46,452 nt of DNA from Anaerococcus sp. (GTDB lineage: Bacteria; Bacillota; Clostridia; Tissierellales; Peptoniphilaceae). The notes under the pieces were generated by a model. That model worked only from the letters and a program-made list of their open reading frames with translations. It was not told where the DNA came from and ran no database searches. Made by a program: the position numbers and the translations under genes. The stretch covers positions 1 to 46,452 of the forward strand of contig NZ_JAPJPG010000011.1 in NCBI RefSeq assembly GCF_030825785.1. The letters run 5' to 3'. How positions within the stretch are numbered: the stretch's first letter is position 1; every line of letters begins with the position of its first letter. Shown here piece by piece: positions 25,188-33,857 of the stretch.

Positions 25188-26518
25188 TGACTGAGGGCCT
25201 AAGGCCCCTTCCAAATGACTTCTTAGCAGAACAAGCTATAATCGGAAGTATCCTTGCCAAAAACGAGACTTTCGATAGTGTAAATCAAATTATAAAACCT
25301 GTAGACTTTTACGATTCTAGAACGCAGAGGATATATAAATCCATCCTAAAGATGTTTGAAAAAGACATCAAGGTAGATGAGATTTCCCTTATATCCCAGT
25401 TAAAGAATGAAAATATATTACAAGAAGTTGGAGGGGAGGAGTTTATCACTGAGATTACCCTCTCCTCATTTTATACTCCAAATATCGATACATATGCCAA
25501 ATCAGTCAAGGAAAAATCTATTCTAAGAAGTCTAATAGGGGCGAGTGAGGATATTATCGATCTAAGCTACAGGCATGATGACAAAATCGACTCTATCTTA
25601 TCAGAAGCGGAAGCTAAAATATTTGAAATATCCCAAGATACACACAACCAGGGCCTTGTTAGATTATCTGAAACTATGAGCGAAACCCTCCAGATGATAA
25701 ACGAACTAACCCTATCTGATGGAGAGATTACTGGGGTAACGACAGGTCTTGAAACGGTAGATAACAAGCTATCAGGACTTCAAAAATCTCAGCTTATCCT
25801 TCTTGCAGCCCGTCCAGCCATGGGTAAAACTGCCCTAGGGCTTACTATCGCATGGAATGCTTGTAAGAAAGATAAGTCTGTTGCTTTTTTCTCTCTTGAG
25901 ATGAGCACCTACCAGCTTAATCAAAGGCTTTTGTCTATGGTATCTATGGTGAATCTCGAAAATATTATAAGCGGTTCTATAAGAGATGAGGACTGGCAGC
26001 TTCTAATCCATGCTACCAAAGAGATCACCAGTAAGGATATATATGTTGACGAAACTCCAGGAATTACCCTATCTGAGATGAGAAGTAAGCTCAAAAGATT
26101 AAAGGCTGAGTCAGGTCTAGACCTTGTTGTAATCGACTATCTACAATTGATGCAGGCTGATGGTAGACAAGAAAACAGGCAAAATGAAATCGCCTCAATT
26201 TCTAGAGGACTTAAATCTCTATCAAAAGAGCTCAATTGTCCTATTTTATCCCTAGCCCAGCTTTCTCGTGAGGCCGACAAGAGGGCAGACCATAAGCCTA
26301 TTTTATCAGATTTAAGAGAATCAGGTGCAATCGAGCAAGATGCGGATGTCGTTATGCTCTTATATAGGGAAGATTATTACGACGAAGAAGATAATCCAAA
26401 TGTCGCAAAGCTTATTTTTGCCAAGCACAGAAATGGTGCAACTGGAACAGTCGAGTTATTTTTCAACAAACCATGTACCACCTTTAGAGACTTTACCAAT
26501 AGAGAAAAAAATGAATAG
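25187..26518 (+). CDS. dnaB: Replicative DNA helicase (DnaB family)
   Basis: The 443-aa hexameric fork helicase has an N-terminal DnaB domain (LPNDFLAEQAIIGSIL) and a RecA-like domain with Walker A ARPAMGKTALG (about residues 208-218), FFSLEMS, Walker B VVIDYLQLM and the arginine-finger region near SDLRESGAIEQDADVV. The length is normal and no intein is seen. In Bacillus this gene is called dnaC. The rplI-dnaB order is conserved in Firmicutes. It overlaps the following acetyltransferase gene by 8 bases. Confidence 0.95.
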   Translation: MTEGLRPLPNDFLAEQAIIGSILAKNETFDSVNQIIKPVDFYDSRTQRIYKSILKMFEKDIKVDEISLISQLKNENILQEVGGEEFITEITLSSFYTPNIDTYAKSVKEKSILRSLIGASEDIIDLSYRHDDKIDSILSEAEAKIFEISQDTHNQGLVRLSETMSETLQMINELTLSDGEITGVTTGLETVDNKLSGLQKSQLILLAARPAMGKTALGLTIAWNACKKDKSVAFFSLEMSTYQLNQRLLSMVSMVNLENIISGSIRDEDWQLLIHATKEITSKDIYVDETPGITLSEMRSKLKRLKAESGLDLVVIDYLQLMQADGRQENRQNEIASISRGLKSLSKELNCPILSLAQLSREADKRADHKPILSDLRESGAIEQDADVVMLLYREDYYDEEDNPNVAKLIFAKHRNGATGTVELFFNKPCTTFRDFTNREKNE

Positions 26519-27065
26519 AATATATCTTGAAAAGATTGATATCGAAACAGCCTTTTTGGTTAAAGAATGGACAGACTTCAAAGACCCAAGGCTAGTTGGC
26601 TACAATTATTCCTCCCTATCTGATTTTGAAATAAAAATCTGGTATGGGTCTATCACTACACCGAGGAAGAAGTATTTTGCAGTCAAAAGATATGAAGATG
26701 ATAGATTCATAGGTTTTATTGGTCTTAAACGAATAAATCCAATCACTAAAAAAGCAAAACTTGGCATAGTCTTTGACAGTGCCTATACATCTATGGGTTA
26801 TGGATCTGAATCTATTGATTTACTTTTAGCTAAGGCTTTTAGAGACTATAAACTAAAGGAAGTAAGTCTTGATGTAAATTTATTTAATGAAAGAGCATAC
26901 AAGGCTTACAAAAAGTGTGGTTTCAAGGATGGTTATGAATCGACAGAAGTTTTTGAAAATCAAAATATAGACTTTGACGAAAGGTATTTTACTTACAAAT
27001 CAGGACTAATTTATTCGAAAATATTGACTATGAAAATAAAAAAGGATGACTACTATGGACTTTAA
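26511..27065 (+). CDS. GNAT family N-acetyltransferase
   Basis: The 184-aa protein has a RimJ/RimL-like GNAT fold. KAKLGIVFDSAYTSMGYGSE holds the acetyl-CoA loop (GYGSE) and NERAYKAYKKCGF is motif B. The start is the ATG at 26511 overlapping the dnaB stop; the open frame extends upstream inside dnaB, but no ribosome site supports that. Substrate unknown: protein N-termini, amino acids and antibiotics are all possible. Its position between dnaB and dnaD is unusual and suggests co-expression with replication genes. Confidence 0.82.
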   Translation: MNRIYLEKIDIETAFLVKEWTDFKDPRLVGYNYSSLSDFEIKIWYGSITTPRKKYFAVKRYEDDRFIGFIGLKRINPITKKAKLGIVFDSAYTSMGYGSESIDLLLAKAFRDYKLKEVSLDVNLFNERAYKAYKKCGFKDGYESTEVFENQNIDFDERYFTYKSGLIYSKILTMKIKKDDYYGL

Positions 27066-27816
27066 GATGCAAGATTTAAAACTAGATATGGGAACTACTC
27101 CTATAGAGAATATGTTTCTAAATACCTATGTGCAAATGGCAGATGGAGACCAACTTAAGGTCTATCTTTTGATTTATAAAGATTGCTACAACTACCGAAG
27201 GGTAGACAGTGCGAAGATTAAAAGACAACTTAGATTTTCCGATGAAAGATTCGATAAAGCGGTGGACTTTTGGGTTAATATGGGAGTATTTAGACAAAAG
27301 AGGGCCGACAATGGGACTGATTTTATAGAAATTGTTTCCTTAAGACAAATGTATTTTGGTAATAGTGAGGATAATCAGTCAACAGAAGCTGCCTACGACC
27401 TTGCCCAAAGGAAGTCAATTATGTTTTCAAATATTGAAACAATGATAGGAAGAAGTCTAACTCCAGCGGATATTACTAGGATCCAAGAGACAATCCTTGA
27501 ATATAATTGTGATCCAGAGCTCGTCACAGAAGCCTTTAGGCAGGCTAAGGCAAGTGGTAATGTGGATGTAAAATATGTGATGGGATTTGTAAAAACATGG
27601 CGCGACCAAAATATTTCAACCTTAAATGATCTTAGGATGAAAGAGGAAAGGGATAAACTCGTAAGGAAGAGGTCTCCTCGTAAATACAGGAGAAATCCCG
27701 CCTCAGCTAAAATGGAAGCAAGCGATAATGACGAGATTTCATCATTTATCCAAAGAAGGAAAGAAGAAAGATTCAATAGAATTATAAACCAAAGGGGTGA
27801 GGATAATGACTCCTAG
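27055..27816 (+). CDS. dnaD: DnaD domain replication-initiation protein
   Basis: The 253-aa protein has an N-terminal winged-helix-like domain (about 15-100: ENMFLNTYVQMADGDQLKVY), then a DnaB_2/DnaD domain (about 125-195) with IGRSLTPADITRIQE and VKYVMGFVKTWRDQNI, the position of the family's YxxxI-type motif. A basic tail follows. DnaD-type proteins help load the replicative helicase at oriC and restart sites, in agreement with dnaB upstream and the loader gene downstream. I chose ATG 27055 because AAAGGA lies 8 bases before it; an ATG at 27046 has no spacing. It overlaps dnaI by 11 bases. Confidence 0.85.
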   Translation: MDFKMQDLKLDMGTTPIENMFLNTYVQMADGDQLKVYLLIYKDCYNYRRVDSAKIKRQLRFSDERFDKAVDFWVNMGVFRQKRADNGTDFIEIVSLRQMYFGNSEDNQSTEAAYDLAQRKSIMFSNIETMIGRSLTPADITRIQETILEYNCDPELVTEAFRQAKASGNVDVKYVMGFVKTWRDQNISTLNDLRMKEERDKLVRKRSPRKYRRNPASAKMEASDNDEISSFIQRRKEERFNRIINQRGEDNDS

Positions 27817-28765
27817 TCAAAAAGCTAGCGCCATTCTTGAAGAAAGAAGGAAGACTGATAAGAGGAATCAGCAAAAAAGAATTAGAGAAGTCTATGAGAG
27901 GCTCCCGCAGATTAAAAGTTTGGATAAACAAATAAAAGAAATTGGTTTTACAACTCTTTCTCTCATTGCAGAAGGAGTCGATACCGGGGACTTGGAAAGT
28001 AAAATAGATCATCTAACTAATGAAAAAAAGAGGATTTTAAAAGAAAATGGCTATCCCTTAGACTATATGGACATGCATTATTTCCACGACAAATGCAAGG
28101 ATACTGGCTTTATTGGAAGAAAAATATGCACTTGCAGGAAACAATTAATAATAGATCAGAAGTATGACCAATCCAATATCAAAAGCCAAATTACCGAGGA
28201 AAACTTCCAGTCTTTCAATATAAATCTATTTTCCAAAAATACTAACAGGGTCTATGGAGTTAGCCCTTATGAAAATATGGAATATATAATCAGGGAAGTT
28301 AAGAGATACATAAATAACTTCGCCTTTGAGACAAGAAATATTTATATTTACGGAGATGTTGGCAGGGGAAAGACTTTTCTTATCAATTCTATAGCAAAGG
28401 AAATCCTAGATAGGAACTTTTCAGTAGTTTATATGACTTCTACCAAACTTTTCAAATTCCTAAACGACTACCATTATGCATTCGAGGATAGGAGAGAGAA
28501 TCTAGAAGAAAAGTACAGGTTGATATTCGATTGTGATCTTTTAATAATAGATGACTTGGGTGCAGAGTCTACCCGTCCAGCAGACAGGTCCAATCTCTTC
28601 GATGTGGTTAACGAGAGAATGAATGACGGTAAGCCTATAATATTTTCATCTAATATTGATGAGGAAGGCCTAGAAGAGATTTACGGACCTAGGATATTCT
28701 CAAGAATTATGGGCAATAATAGCAGGATTTTTGAAATATTTGGTGAAGATTTAAGATTGAGGTAA
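27806..28765 (+). CDS. dnaI: DnaI-type helicase loader (AAA+ ATPase)
   Basis: The 319-aa protein has a helical N-terminus, a cysteine cluster (HDKCKDTGF and KICTC, about residues 94-113) like the zinc region of DnaI, and an AAA+ domain with Walker A GDVGRGKTFL (about 187-196), Walker B LLIIDDLGAES and a sensor segment near PIIFSSNI. It loads the DnaB hexamer with DnaD-type partners. I chose ATG 27806, preceded by AAAGGGGTGAGG; a GTG at 27797 lies within that site. It is followed after 2 bases by nnrE. Confidence 0.9.
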   Translation: MTPSQKASAILEERRKTDKRNQQKRIREVYERLPQIKSLDKQIKEIGFTTLSLIAEGVDTGDLESKIDHLTNEKKRILKENGYPLDYMDMHYFHDKCKDTGFIGRKICTCRKQLIIDQKYDQSNIKSQITEENFQSFNINLFSKNTNRVYGVSPYENMEYIIREVKRYINNFAFETRNIYIYGDVGRGKTFLINSIAKEILDRNFSVVYMTSTKLFKFLNDYHYAFEDRRENLEEKYRLIFDCDLLIIDDLGAESTRPADRSNLFDVVNERMNDGKPIIFSSNIDEEGLEEIYGPRIFSRIMGNNSRIFEIFGEDLRLR

Positions 28766-28767
28766 AT

Positions 28768-29424
28768 ATGCTTGTAGTAGATAGTAAGACTATGAAGAAA
28801 ATTGACCAATATGCCATAGATGTACTTAAGGTTCCTTCTATATGCTTAGTAGAAAGGGCAGCCCTTGCTGTGATTAAAAATATTAATCTCGAAGTAAGGA
28901 CCTCCTTTGCTATTGTGGCAGGAGTGGGAAATAACGGAGCAGATGGCCTTGCTATTGCAAGAAATCTCCTCGCTATGGGAAAATATGTAGAAATCTATAT
29001 AGTAGGCGATCTTAGTAAACAAAGCCAAGATTTTAAAATAAATCTAGATTCCTGCAAACGTCTTACAGATAAAATCTTTATGCCAGAGAGCATTGAAGAC
29101 CTTGCTATAATGGAAAAGAATTTGGAAGAAGTCTCTACTATAATAGATGCTATCTTTGGCACAGGATTAAACAGGACCGTAGGGGGCATGCAGTCTTACA
29201 TGATTTCTCTTATAAATAGAACTATGAAATACACAATCTCTGTCGATATTCCTTCAGGTCTTGATGGAGATAGCGGGAGATTTTGGGGAGAGGCCGTAGA
29301 TTGTGACCTTATAGTTTCTATGCAGCTAATGAAAAGAGGAGTCTATGAAAAGAATCGCTTCAGGGATAAGTGCATAGTAGAAGATATTGGCATACCACAA
29401 AAGGCTATTAGAGCGATTTTGTAA
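28768..29424 (+). CDS. nnrE: NAD(P)H-hydrate epimerase (YjeF N-terminal domain)
   Basis: The 218-aa protein repairs damaged NAD(P)H by interconverting the R and S hydrates. It has the YjeF_N layout: an N-terminal activator helix (MKKIDQYAID), the loop GVGNNGADGLAIARNL, DAIFGTGLNR, and SVDIPSGLDGDSG with the catalytic Asp and substrate loop. It is a single-domain form; the dehydratase partner (NnrD) is not fused and not in the window. GAGG precedes the ATG. It ends the replication operon. Confidence 0.9.
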   Translation: MLVVDSKTMKKIDQYAIDVLKVPSICLVERAALAVIKNINLEVRTSFAIVAGVGNNGADGLAIARNLLAMGKYVEIYIVGDLSKQSQDFKINLDSCKRLTDKIFMPESIEDLAIMEKNLEEVSTIIDAIFGTGLNRTVGGMQSYMISLINRTMKYTISVDIPSGLDGDSGRFWGEAVDCDLIVSMQLMKRGVYEKNRFRDKCIVEDIGIPQKAIRAIL

Positions 29425-29428
29425 AGTT

Positions 29429-29470
29429 AGAGCGAGCTTGGATAAGATTATTTGAGCTAGCTCTTTTTTT
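29429..29470 (+). terminator. Terminator of the yybS-nnrE operon
   Basis: AGAGCGAGCT (29429-29438) pairs with AGCTAGCTCT (29455-29464), with one internal G-A mismatch, and is followed by a run of T. Confidence 0.8.
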
Positions 29471-29502
29471 GTTAAAGTTGTAGGGAAAATGTAAAATATA
29501 TG

Positions 29503-29529
29503 TTGAAATTTTAGGGATTTTAGTATAAA
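29503..29529 (+). promoter_or_regulatory. Possible promoter of the capsule-type regulatory module
   Basis: TTGAAA (29503-29508) and TATAAA (29524-29529) have a short 15-base spacer, and a TATAAG follows at 29531. The region is very AT-rich, so this is a weak call. Confidence 0.3.
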
Positions 29530-29588
29530 CTATAAGATGGATATAAATATGAAGATTTTATATTTTATTATAAACAAGGAGAAATTAA

Positions 29589-30287
29589 ATGAATGAACAA
29601 GAAATTGATTTGATTGAATTGTCTAAGAAGATTGCGAAGCATCTTCCTATGATTATTATATTTTCTATTATATTAGGAGCGGCAAGTTTTCTTTTATCTA
29701 AGTTTGTCATCACTCCTAAGTATGATTCAAATACAACAATGATAGTTAGCAACTCAAATCAAAACAAGGATCCAAACAATCCACAAACTAACGTAGAACT
29801 AGGACAAATTCAAGCCAACAAGGCCCTAATTTCTACATACTCAGAGATAGTTAAGTCAAAGGGAATTGCTGAAAGAGTAATAAATAATCTAGGACTCGAT
29901 ATGGACTATGAGGAGTTTTCCTCAAAGGTTTCAATCGAACCTGTAAAAGACACCCAGATTATTTCTGTAAAAGTTGTAGATACAATCCCAGAAAGAGCGA
30001 TGGATATAGCAAATGAAACGGCCAATATTTTTAAATCTTCTATTGGAGAAATTATGAATGTTGACAATGTCCAAATTCTCGATGGGGCAATCCTTCCAGA
30101 AGAAGCTTCTTCACCAAATATCAAGAAAAATACAGCTATAGGTCTTATTCTTGGTTTTGTGCTTGGTGTAGCTGTTGTTTTATTTAAGGAAATAGCAGAC
30201 TCATCGATCAAATCAAGCGAAGAAGTTACAGAATATTTCGATATACCAGTTATTGGTATAGTGCCAGATAGTGAACAAGGAAATTAA
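29589..30287 (+). CDS. Wzz/CapA-type polysaccharide co-polymerase and kinase activator
   Basis: The 232-aa membrane protein has two spans (about residues 19-38 and 178-200) enclosing an extracellular domain of about 140 residues, ending in a cytoplasmic tail (about 201-232). This is the Wzz/YveK/CapA plan: it sets polysaccharide chain length and activates the separate BY-kinase through its C-terminal tail. Landmarks are KYDSNTTMIVSN and IPERAMDIANE. AAGGAG precedes the ATG. The kinase gene starts 1 base after its stop. Confidence 0.88.
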   Translation: MNEQEIDLIELSKKIAKHLPMIIIFSIILGAASFLLSKFVITPKYDSNTTMIVSNSNQNKDPNNPQTNVELGQIQANKALISTYSEIVKSKGIAERVINNLGLDMDYEEFSSKVSIEPVKDTQIISVKVVDTIPERAMDIANETANIFKSSIGEIMNVDNVQILDGAILPEEASSPNIKKNTAIGLILGFVLGVAVVLFKEIADSSIKSSEEVTEYFDIPVIGIVPDSEQGN

Positions 30288-30288
30288 T

Positions 30289-30942
30289 ATGAGCAGTAGA
30301 AACAATCATTATAATGCTTCCATGTATGACGAAGCTATTCGTTCTGTAAGAACTAATATACAATTTAGCAGCTTGGATAAGAAAAACAAGGTAATATCTA
30401 TAACTTCTGCGAAACCTGCCGAGGGAAAGTCCACAGTTATCTATAAACTTGCCAAGTCCTTTGCAGATAATGGAGATAAGGTTATTCTTTTAGACTGTGA
30501 CCTAAGATCTCCTTCTATTTCAGAGATTGCAGGAATTAACGATAATGTAGGAATTACAAATTATCTTACAGGTAAGGTCAATATCCAAAGAGCTATTAAT
30601 AAGGATAGAGAACAGTCAAATCTCGACATGATTTTCACAGGACCTGTTCCTCCGAATCCCGCAGAGATGTTGGCATCAGATACTTTTAGAGAATTCATAG
30701 AGGATTTGTCAAAAGAATACGATTATATATTTATCGACACACCACCTGTGGGACTATTTACTGACGCATCACTAGTATCAACCATAAGTGATGGTGTTAT
30801 CTTTGTTATAAAATCTTCTGACACCAAGAAGGAAGACATAGCCCTTGCTATTGAGAATCTCAAAAAGGTCGACGCCCATATCCTAGGTGCTGTTCTTACC
30901 CATATGCCAATGAAAGATAAAAAATACGGGAACTATTATTAG
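30289..30942 (+). CDS. CpsD/CapB-type bacterial tyrosine kinase
   Basis: The 217-aa BY-kinase has Walker A SAKPAEGKST (about residues 40-49), Walker A' VILLDCDLRSP (65-75), Walker B YIFIDTPPVGL and a C-terminal tyrosine cluster KKYGNYY as autophosphorylation sites. It works with the preceding co-polymerase and is reversed by the following phosphatase. I chose ATG 30289 because AAGGAAA lies just upstream; a GTG at 30271 within the previous gene is less likely. The tyrosine cluster is short (three Tyr). Confidence 0.9.
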   Translation: MSSRNNHYNASMYDEAIRSVRTNIQFSSLDKKNKVISITSAKPAEGKSTVIYKLAKSFADNGDKVILLDCDLRSPSISEIAGINDNVGITNYLTGKVNIQRAINKDREQSNLDMIFTGPVPPNPAEMLASDTFREFIEDLSKEYDYIFIDTPPVGLFTDASLVSTISDGVIFVIKSSDTKKEDIALAIENLKKVDAHILGAVLTHMPMKDKKYGNYY

Positions 30943-31719
30943 ATGATAGATATACACAATCATATAGTTTATGGGGTAGATGATGGATCGAGGAGCCTCG
31001 ATGAAAGTATGAAGATGGTAGATCTTTATATGGAGCAAGGCTTTTCTGAAATAATTGCTACAAGCCATTTCGATAGGTCAAGATATATGGTAGATTCCTC
31101 TGAAATCAGAGAAAAGGTTGATATTTTAAATAAAACAATACAAGATAGGGGACTTTCTTTTAAGATTCACCCAGGCCATGAGATACAGGTAGAAGCTGGG
31201 ATGGAGAAGAAGTTAAAGTCAGGAGACCTTCTTACTTTGAATGATTCTAGATATGTCTTGTGCGAGTTATCCTTTGTAAATAAGCCAAATTTTTTAGGCG
31301 AACTTTTCTATAGTCTGGGACTTGAAGGATATGTGCCAATCATAGCCCATGCAGAAAGATATCCATATGTAGAAAAAGATATAGACTGGCTTCTAGATTT
31401 TATAAAAAAGGGAGCCCTAGTTCAGATAAACTATTCATCTATCAAGTCACACAAAGAAATAACAAAGACCTTACTTGAAAGAAATATGGTCCATATAATA
31501 GGAACTGACGCTCACCAGTCTGAGTGGAGGAGTCCTGAAATAGGTGAATATAAGAGAGAGATTCTTGAAATTATTGGAGAGGAGAAGTTCAAAAAGCTAT
31601 CTTCTACAAACCCTTCTCTTATTATAAATGATCAGTTTATCTCTAGTGAATACGACAAGGTTAAAGTTAATAAGAAAAAAGAAAAGAAAAGTATATTTAA
31701 TTTTTGGAGAAGAAAATGA
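30943..31719 (+). CDS. CpsB/YwqE-type PHP tyrosine-protein phosphatase
   Basis: The 258-aa PHP-fold, metal-dependent phosphatase dephosphorylates the BY-kinase tail. The N-terminal motif MIDIHNHIVYGVDDGS supplies metal ligands; further histidines lie in ATSHFDRSRY, HPGHEIQVEAG, AHAERYP and GTDAHQSEW. It starts directly after the kinase stop codon. The C-terminus ends in a very basic stretch (KVNKKKEKKSIFNFWRRK) that may bind membrane or polyanions. It overlaps the SH3 lipoprotein start by 4 bases. Confidence 0.9.
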   Translation: MIDIHNHIVYGVDDGSRSLDESMKMVDLYMEQGFSEIIATSHFDRSRYMVDSSEIREKVDILNKTIQDRGLSFKIHPGHEIQVEAGMEKKLKSGDLLTLNDSRYVLCELSFVNKPNFLGELFYSLGLEGYVPIIAHAERYPYVEKDIDWLLDFIKKGALVQINYSSIKSHKEITKTLLERNMVHIIGTDAHQSEWRSPEIGEYKREILEIIGEEKFKKLSSTNPSLIINDQFISSEYDKVKVNKKKEKKSIFNFWRRK

Positions 31720-32177
31720 AAATAAAATATATAATTTCTTCTGCCCTAATAATCCTAATTCTTGCTTCCTGTAACAAAAAGGAAGAAGATTACCAGGCTA
31801 AGAATATAAAGGTTGAGTCAGTCTTTGACAAGGTTGAAAATGGAGCTAAGGACGAACCGAAGGAAAATGCAAATCCTAAGCCAGAAGAAAAGGCAGGAGA
31901 AAATAAAGATAATCCTAAGGGAGAAAATCAAAATAATCCTAATGAGGATAAGAAGGCGGAAGAAGCCAATAATAAAAAGAAATATAAGACACGTGATACT
32001 ACAAATATGAGATCTAATCCAAATACGGAAGAAGATAACGTACTTGTAGCAGTTCCAGGAGGAAGGGAATTCGAAGCCATAGAAGAGGCAAACGCCGAAG
32101 ACGGTGTATGGATAAAGCTAAACTTCGAAGGAAATACCGGATTTATCAGAAAAGATCTCTTGGACGAAGTAAAGTAG
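31716..32177 (+). CDS. SH3-domain lipoprotein
   Basis: The 153-aa protein has a lipoprotein signal with LASC (Cys 19), a Lys/Glu/Asn/Pro-rich spacer (about 25-95) and a C-terminal bacterial SH3b domain (TTNMRSNPNTEEDNVL through DGVWIKLNFEG). SH3b domains often bind peptidoglycan. ATG 31716 with GGAG 6 bases upstream is preferred over a TTG at 31704. It closes the kinase/phosphatase module instead of glycosyltransferase genes, so it may link that module to the cell wall; this is inference. Confidence 0.82.
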   Translation: MKIKYIISSALIILILASCNKKEEDYQAKNIKVESVFDKVENGAKDEPKENANPKPEEKAGENKDNPKGENQNNPNEDKKAEEANNKKKYKTRDTTNMRSNPNTEEDNVLVAVPGGREFEAIEEANAEDGVWIKLNFEGNTGFIRKDLLDEVK

Positions 32178-32199
32178 ACCGCTAGAATTAGCGGTTTTT
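32178..32199 (+). terminator. Terminator after the SH3 lipoprotein gene
   Basis: ACCGCTA (32178-32184) pairs perfectly with TAGCGGT (32189-32195), with a GAAT loop, followed by TTTT. It begins at the base after the stop codon. The stem may also stop the convergent SDR transcript, though no U-tail is visible on that side. Confidence 0.88.
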
Positions 32200-32211
32200 G
32201 CTTGCTCGATT

Positions 32212-32940
32212 TTAATAAAATCCCCCATTTATATTTACAATTTCACCTGTTATATATTTAGCCTTGTTAGAGATTAAAAACTCTACTAAATCTCCTATCT
32301 CTTCTGGGCTTGCGAACCTATTAAGACCTACTTCTTTCTTTAGATCTTCTAATTCATTAGAATCAAAGTCATTTCTCATCATATCCGTATCTACAATACC
32401 ACATGCTATGGCGTTAACTTTTATATTCATAGGGCTAAGCTCCTTGGCTAGGGATTTAGTAAAGGAGTTGATAGCACCCTTACTTGCTGCATATGCACTT
32501 TCCATACTCGCTCCTACTTCTCCCCAGATGGAAGACATATTAATAATTACTCCGTCTCCTCTACTTAACATTTTTGGGACTGCTCTTTTGGAAGCAAGAA
32601 AGACAGAATCTAAGTTAATAGCAAGAATCTCCTTCCATTTATCGAACTTTGTATCTTGGATTAGGGAGAAGTGGGATATGCCTGCGTTATTAATCAGAAT
32701 ATCGATATGACCGAAGTTACTTTCACCTATCTCAAACATTTTCTCTACTTCATCTTCTTTACTAACATCTGCCTTTACAGCAATCACAAAGGGATTTTCT
32801 TTCCTAAGTTCATCAAGGAGCTTAAGGGCATCTTCCTCGCTTTTATTGTAATTTATTATAATTTTATAATTCTTATTAAGCTTCCTACATATGGCAGCCC
32901 CTATGCCACGTGAGGAGCCTGTTACTAATACTGTTTTCAT
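32212..32940 (-). CDS. SDR family oxidoreductase (FabG-like)
   Basis: The 242-aa classical short-chain dehydrogenase has the cofactor loop TGSSRGIGAAI (residues 7-17), NNAG near 85-88, a catalytic Ser in MSSIWGE and YAASKGA (Tyr and Lys), and a C-terminal ITGEIVNINGG typical of FabG-type reductases. Probably NADP(H)-linked. It stands alone, divergent from an aldo/keto reductase, and not in a fatty-acid operon, so a role as the main FabG is unlikely; substrate unknown. No ribosome site is seen. An extended -10 lies 6 bases before the ATG, suggesting a leaderless message. Confidence 0.88.
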   Translation of the reverse strand: MKTVLVTGSSRGIGAAICRKLNKNYKIIINYNKSEEDALKLLDELRKENPFVIAVKADVSKEDEVEKMFEIGESNFGHIDILINNAGISHFSLIQDTKFDKWKEILAINLDSVFLASKRAVPKMLSRGDGVIINMSSIWGEVGASMESAYAASKGAINSFTKSLAKELSPMNIKVNAIACGIVDTDMMRNDFDSNELEDLKKEVGLNRFASPEEIGDLVEFLISNKAKYITGEIVNINGGFY

Positions 32941-32946
32941 ATCTAT

Positions 32947-32955
32947 ATTCTATCA
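32947..32955 (-). promoter_or_regulatory. Extended -10 element directly upstream of the SDR start codon
   Basis: On the minus strand TGA-TAGAAT is followed by ATAGAT and then ATG. TGN-TANAAT is an extended -10. The expected start of transcription is at or next to the ATG. Confidence 0.4.
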
Positions 32956-33020
32956 TAAAATCTTGTAATTAGGATAGATTTCTTTGGGTATCAATGTAAA
33001 GAGAGAAGAAAGGATAAAAT

Positions 33021-33857
33021 ATGAAATATTACACAATTAATGACGGACTAAAAGTTCCAGTAATGGGAATGGGAACTTATAAGATAGAAGACGAAAAACT
33101 AATGGAAGAAGTAATTCAGGCAGCTCTTGAACTAGGTTATGAGTATTTTGATACTGCAAAATACTATAACAATGAGGCCTACATAGGTAAGGCTTTGGAA
33201 AATGCTCCAGTAAAAAGAGAAGATTATATGCTAGCAACAAAGGTTTGGCCAAAAGACTTTGGGCTAGATGAGACTAAAAGATCAATTGATGAATCCCTTA
33301 AGGACCTAAGGACAGATTATCTAGATGTAGTTCATCTCCACTGGTTTGGCAAGGACTTCGATAAGGCTTGGAAGGTCTTTATGGACTATAAGGACCAAGG
33401 TATTGTAAAATCAATAGCTGTATGTAATTTTATGCCAGAGCAGTTAGTGAAGTTACTTGAAGTAGGAGATGCTCCTTCAATGGACCAATTAGAAAGTCAT
33501 CTCTTCCTACAAGATACAGAAACAAGGACTTTTCTTAGGGAAAATAATATAAAACATCAAGCATGGAGTCCACTTGCAAGGACTAGGGGAGGCTTACTTG
33601 ATGAAGAAATCCTAAAACAATTGGCTGATAAGTACAATAAAACTCCAGCCCAAATAGCTCTAAGATGGAATATTGATCAAGGAACAATGATAATTCCAAA
33701 GTCAGTTCACGCTAATAGACTTAAGGAAAATATTGATATTTTTGATTTCGAGCTTGAAGAATCTGATATGCATGCTCTAGCAAGCCTTGATAGGAAAGAG
33801 AGATTCTCCCAAGACCCACTAGATGAAGATTGGTTAGAAGAAATTAGAAATATGTGA
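33021..33857 (+). CDS. Aldo/keto reductase
   Basis: The 278-aa NADPH-dependent reductase is of the AKR5/2,5-diketogluconate-reductase type. The catalytic tetrad is visible: Asp 44, Tyr 49 (FDTAKYYNNE), Lys 74 (LATKVWP) and His 107 (VVHLHWF). The cofactor region is IIPKSVHANRLKEN. AAAGGA precedes the ATG. It is single-gene, divergent from the SDR. It probably reduces small aldehydes or ketones such as methylglyoxal; the exact substrate cannot be read from sequence. Confidence 0.92.
   Translation: MKYYTINDGLKVPVMGMGTYKIEDEKLMEEVIQAALELGYEYFDTAKYYNNEAYIGKALENAPVKREDYMLATKVWPKDFGLDETKRSIDESLKDLRTDYLDVVHLHWFGKDFDKAWKVFMDYKDQGIVKSIAVCNFMPEQLVKLLEVGDAPSMDQLESHLFLQDTETRTFLRENNIKHQAWSPLARTRGGLLDEEILKQLADKYNKTPAQIALRWNIDQGTMIIPKSVHANRLKENIDIFDFELEESDMHALASLDRKERFSQDPLDEDWLEEIRNM

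Noticed and set aside
26325..26510. Upstream extension of the GNAT gene into dnaB
   Set aside because: It would overlap dnaB by nearly 200 bases without a ribosome site. The fold begins naturally at MNRIYLEKI.
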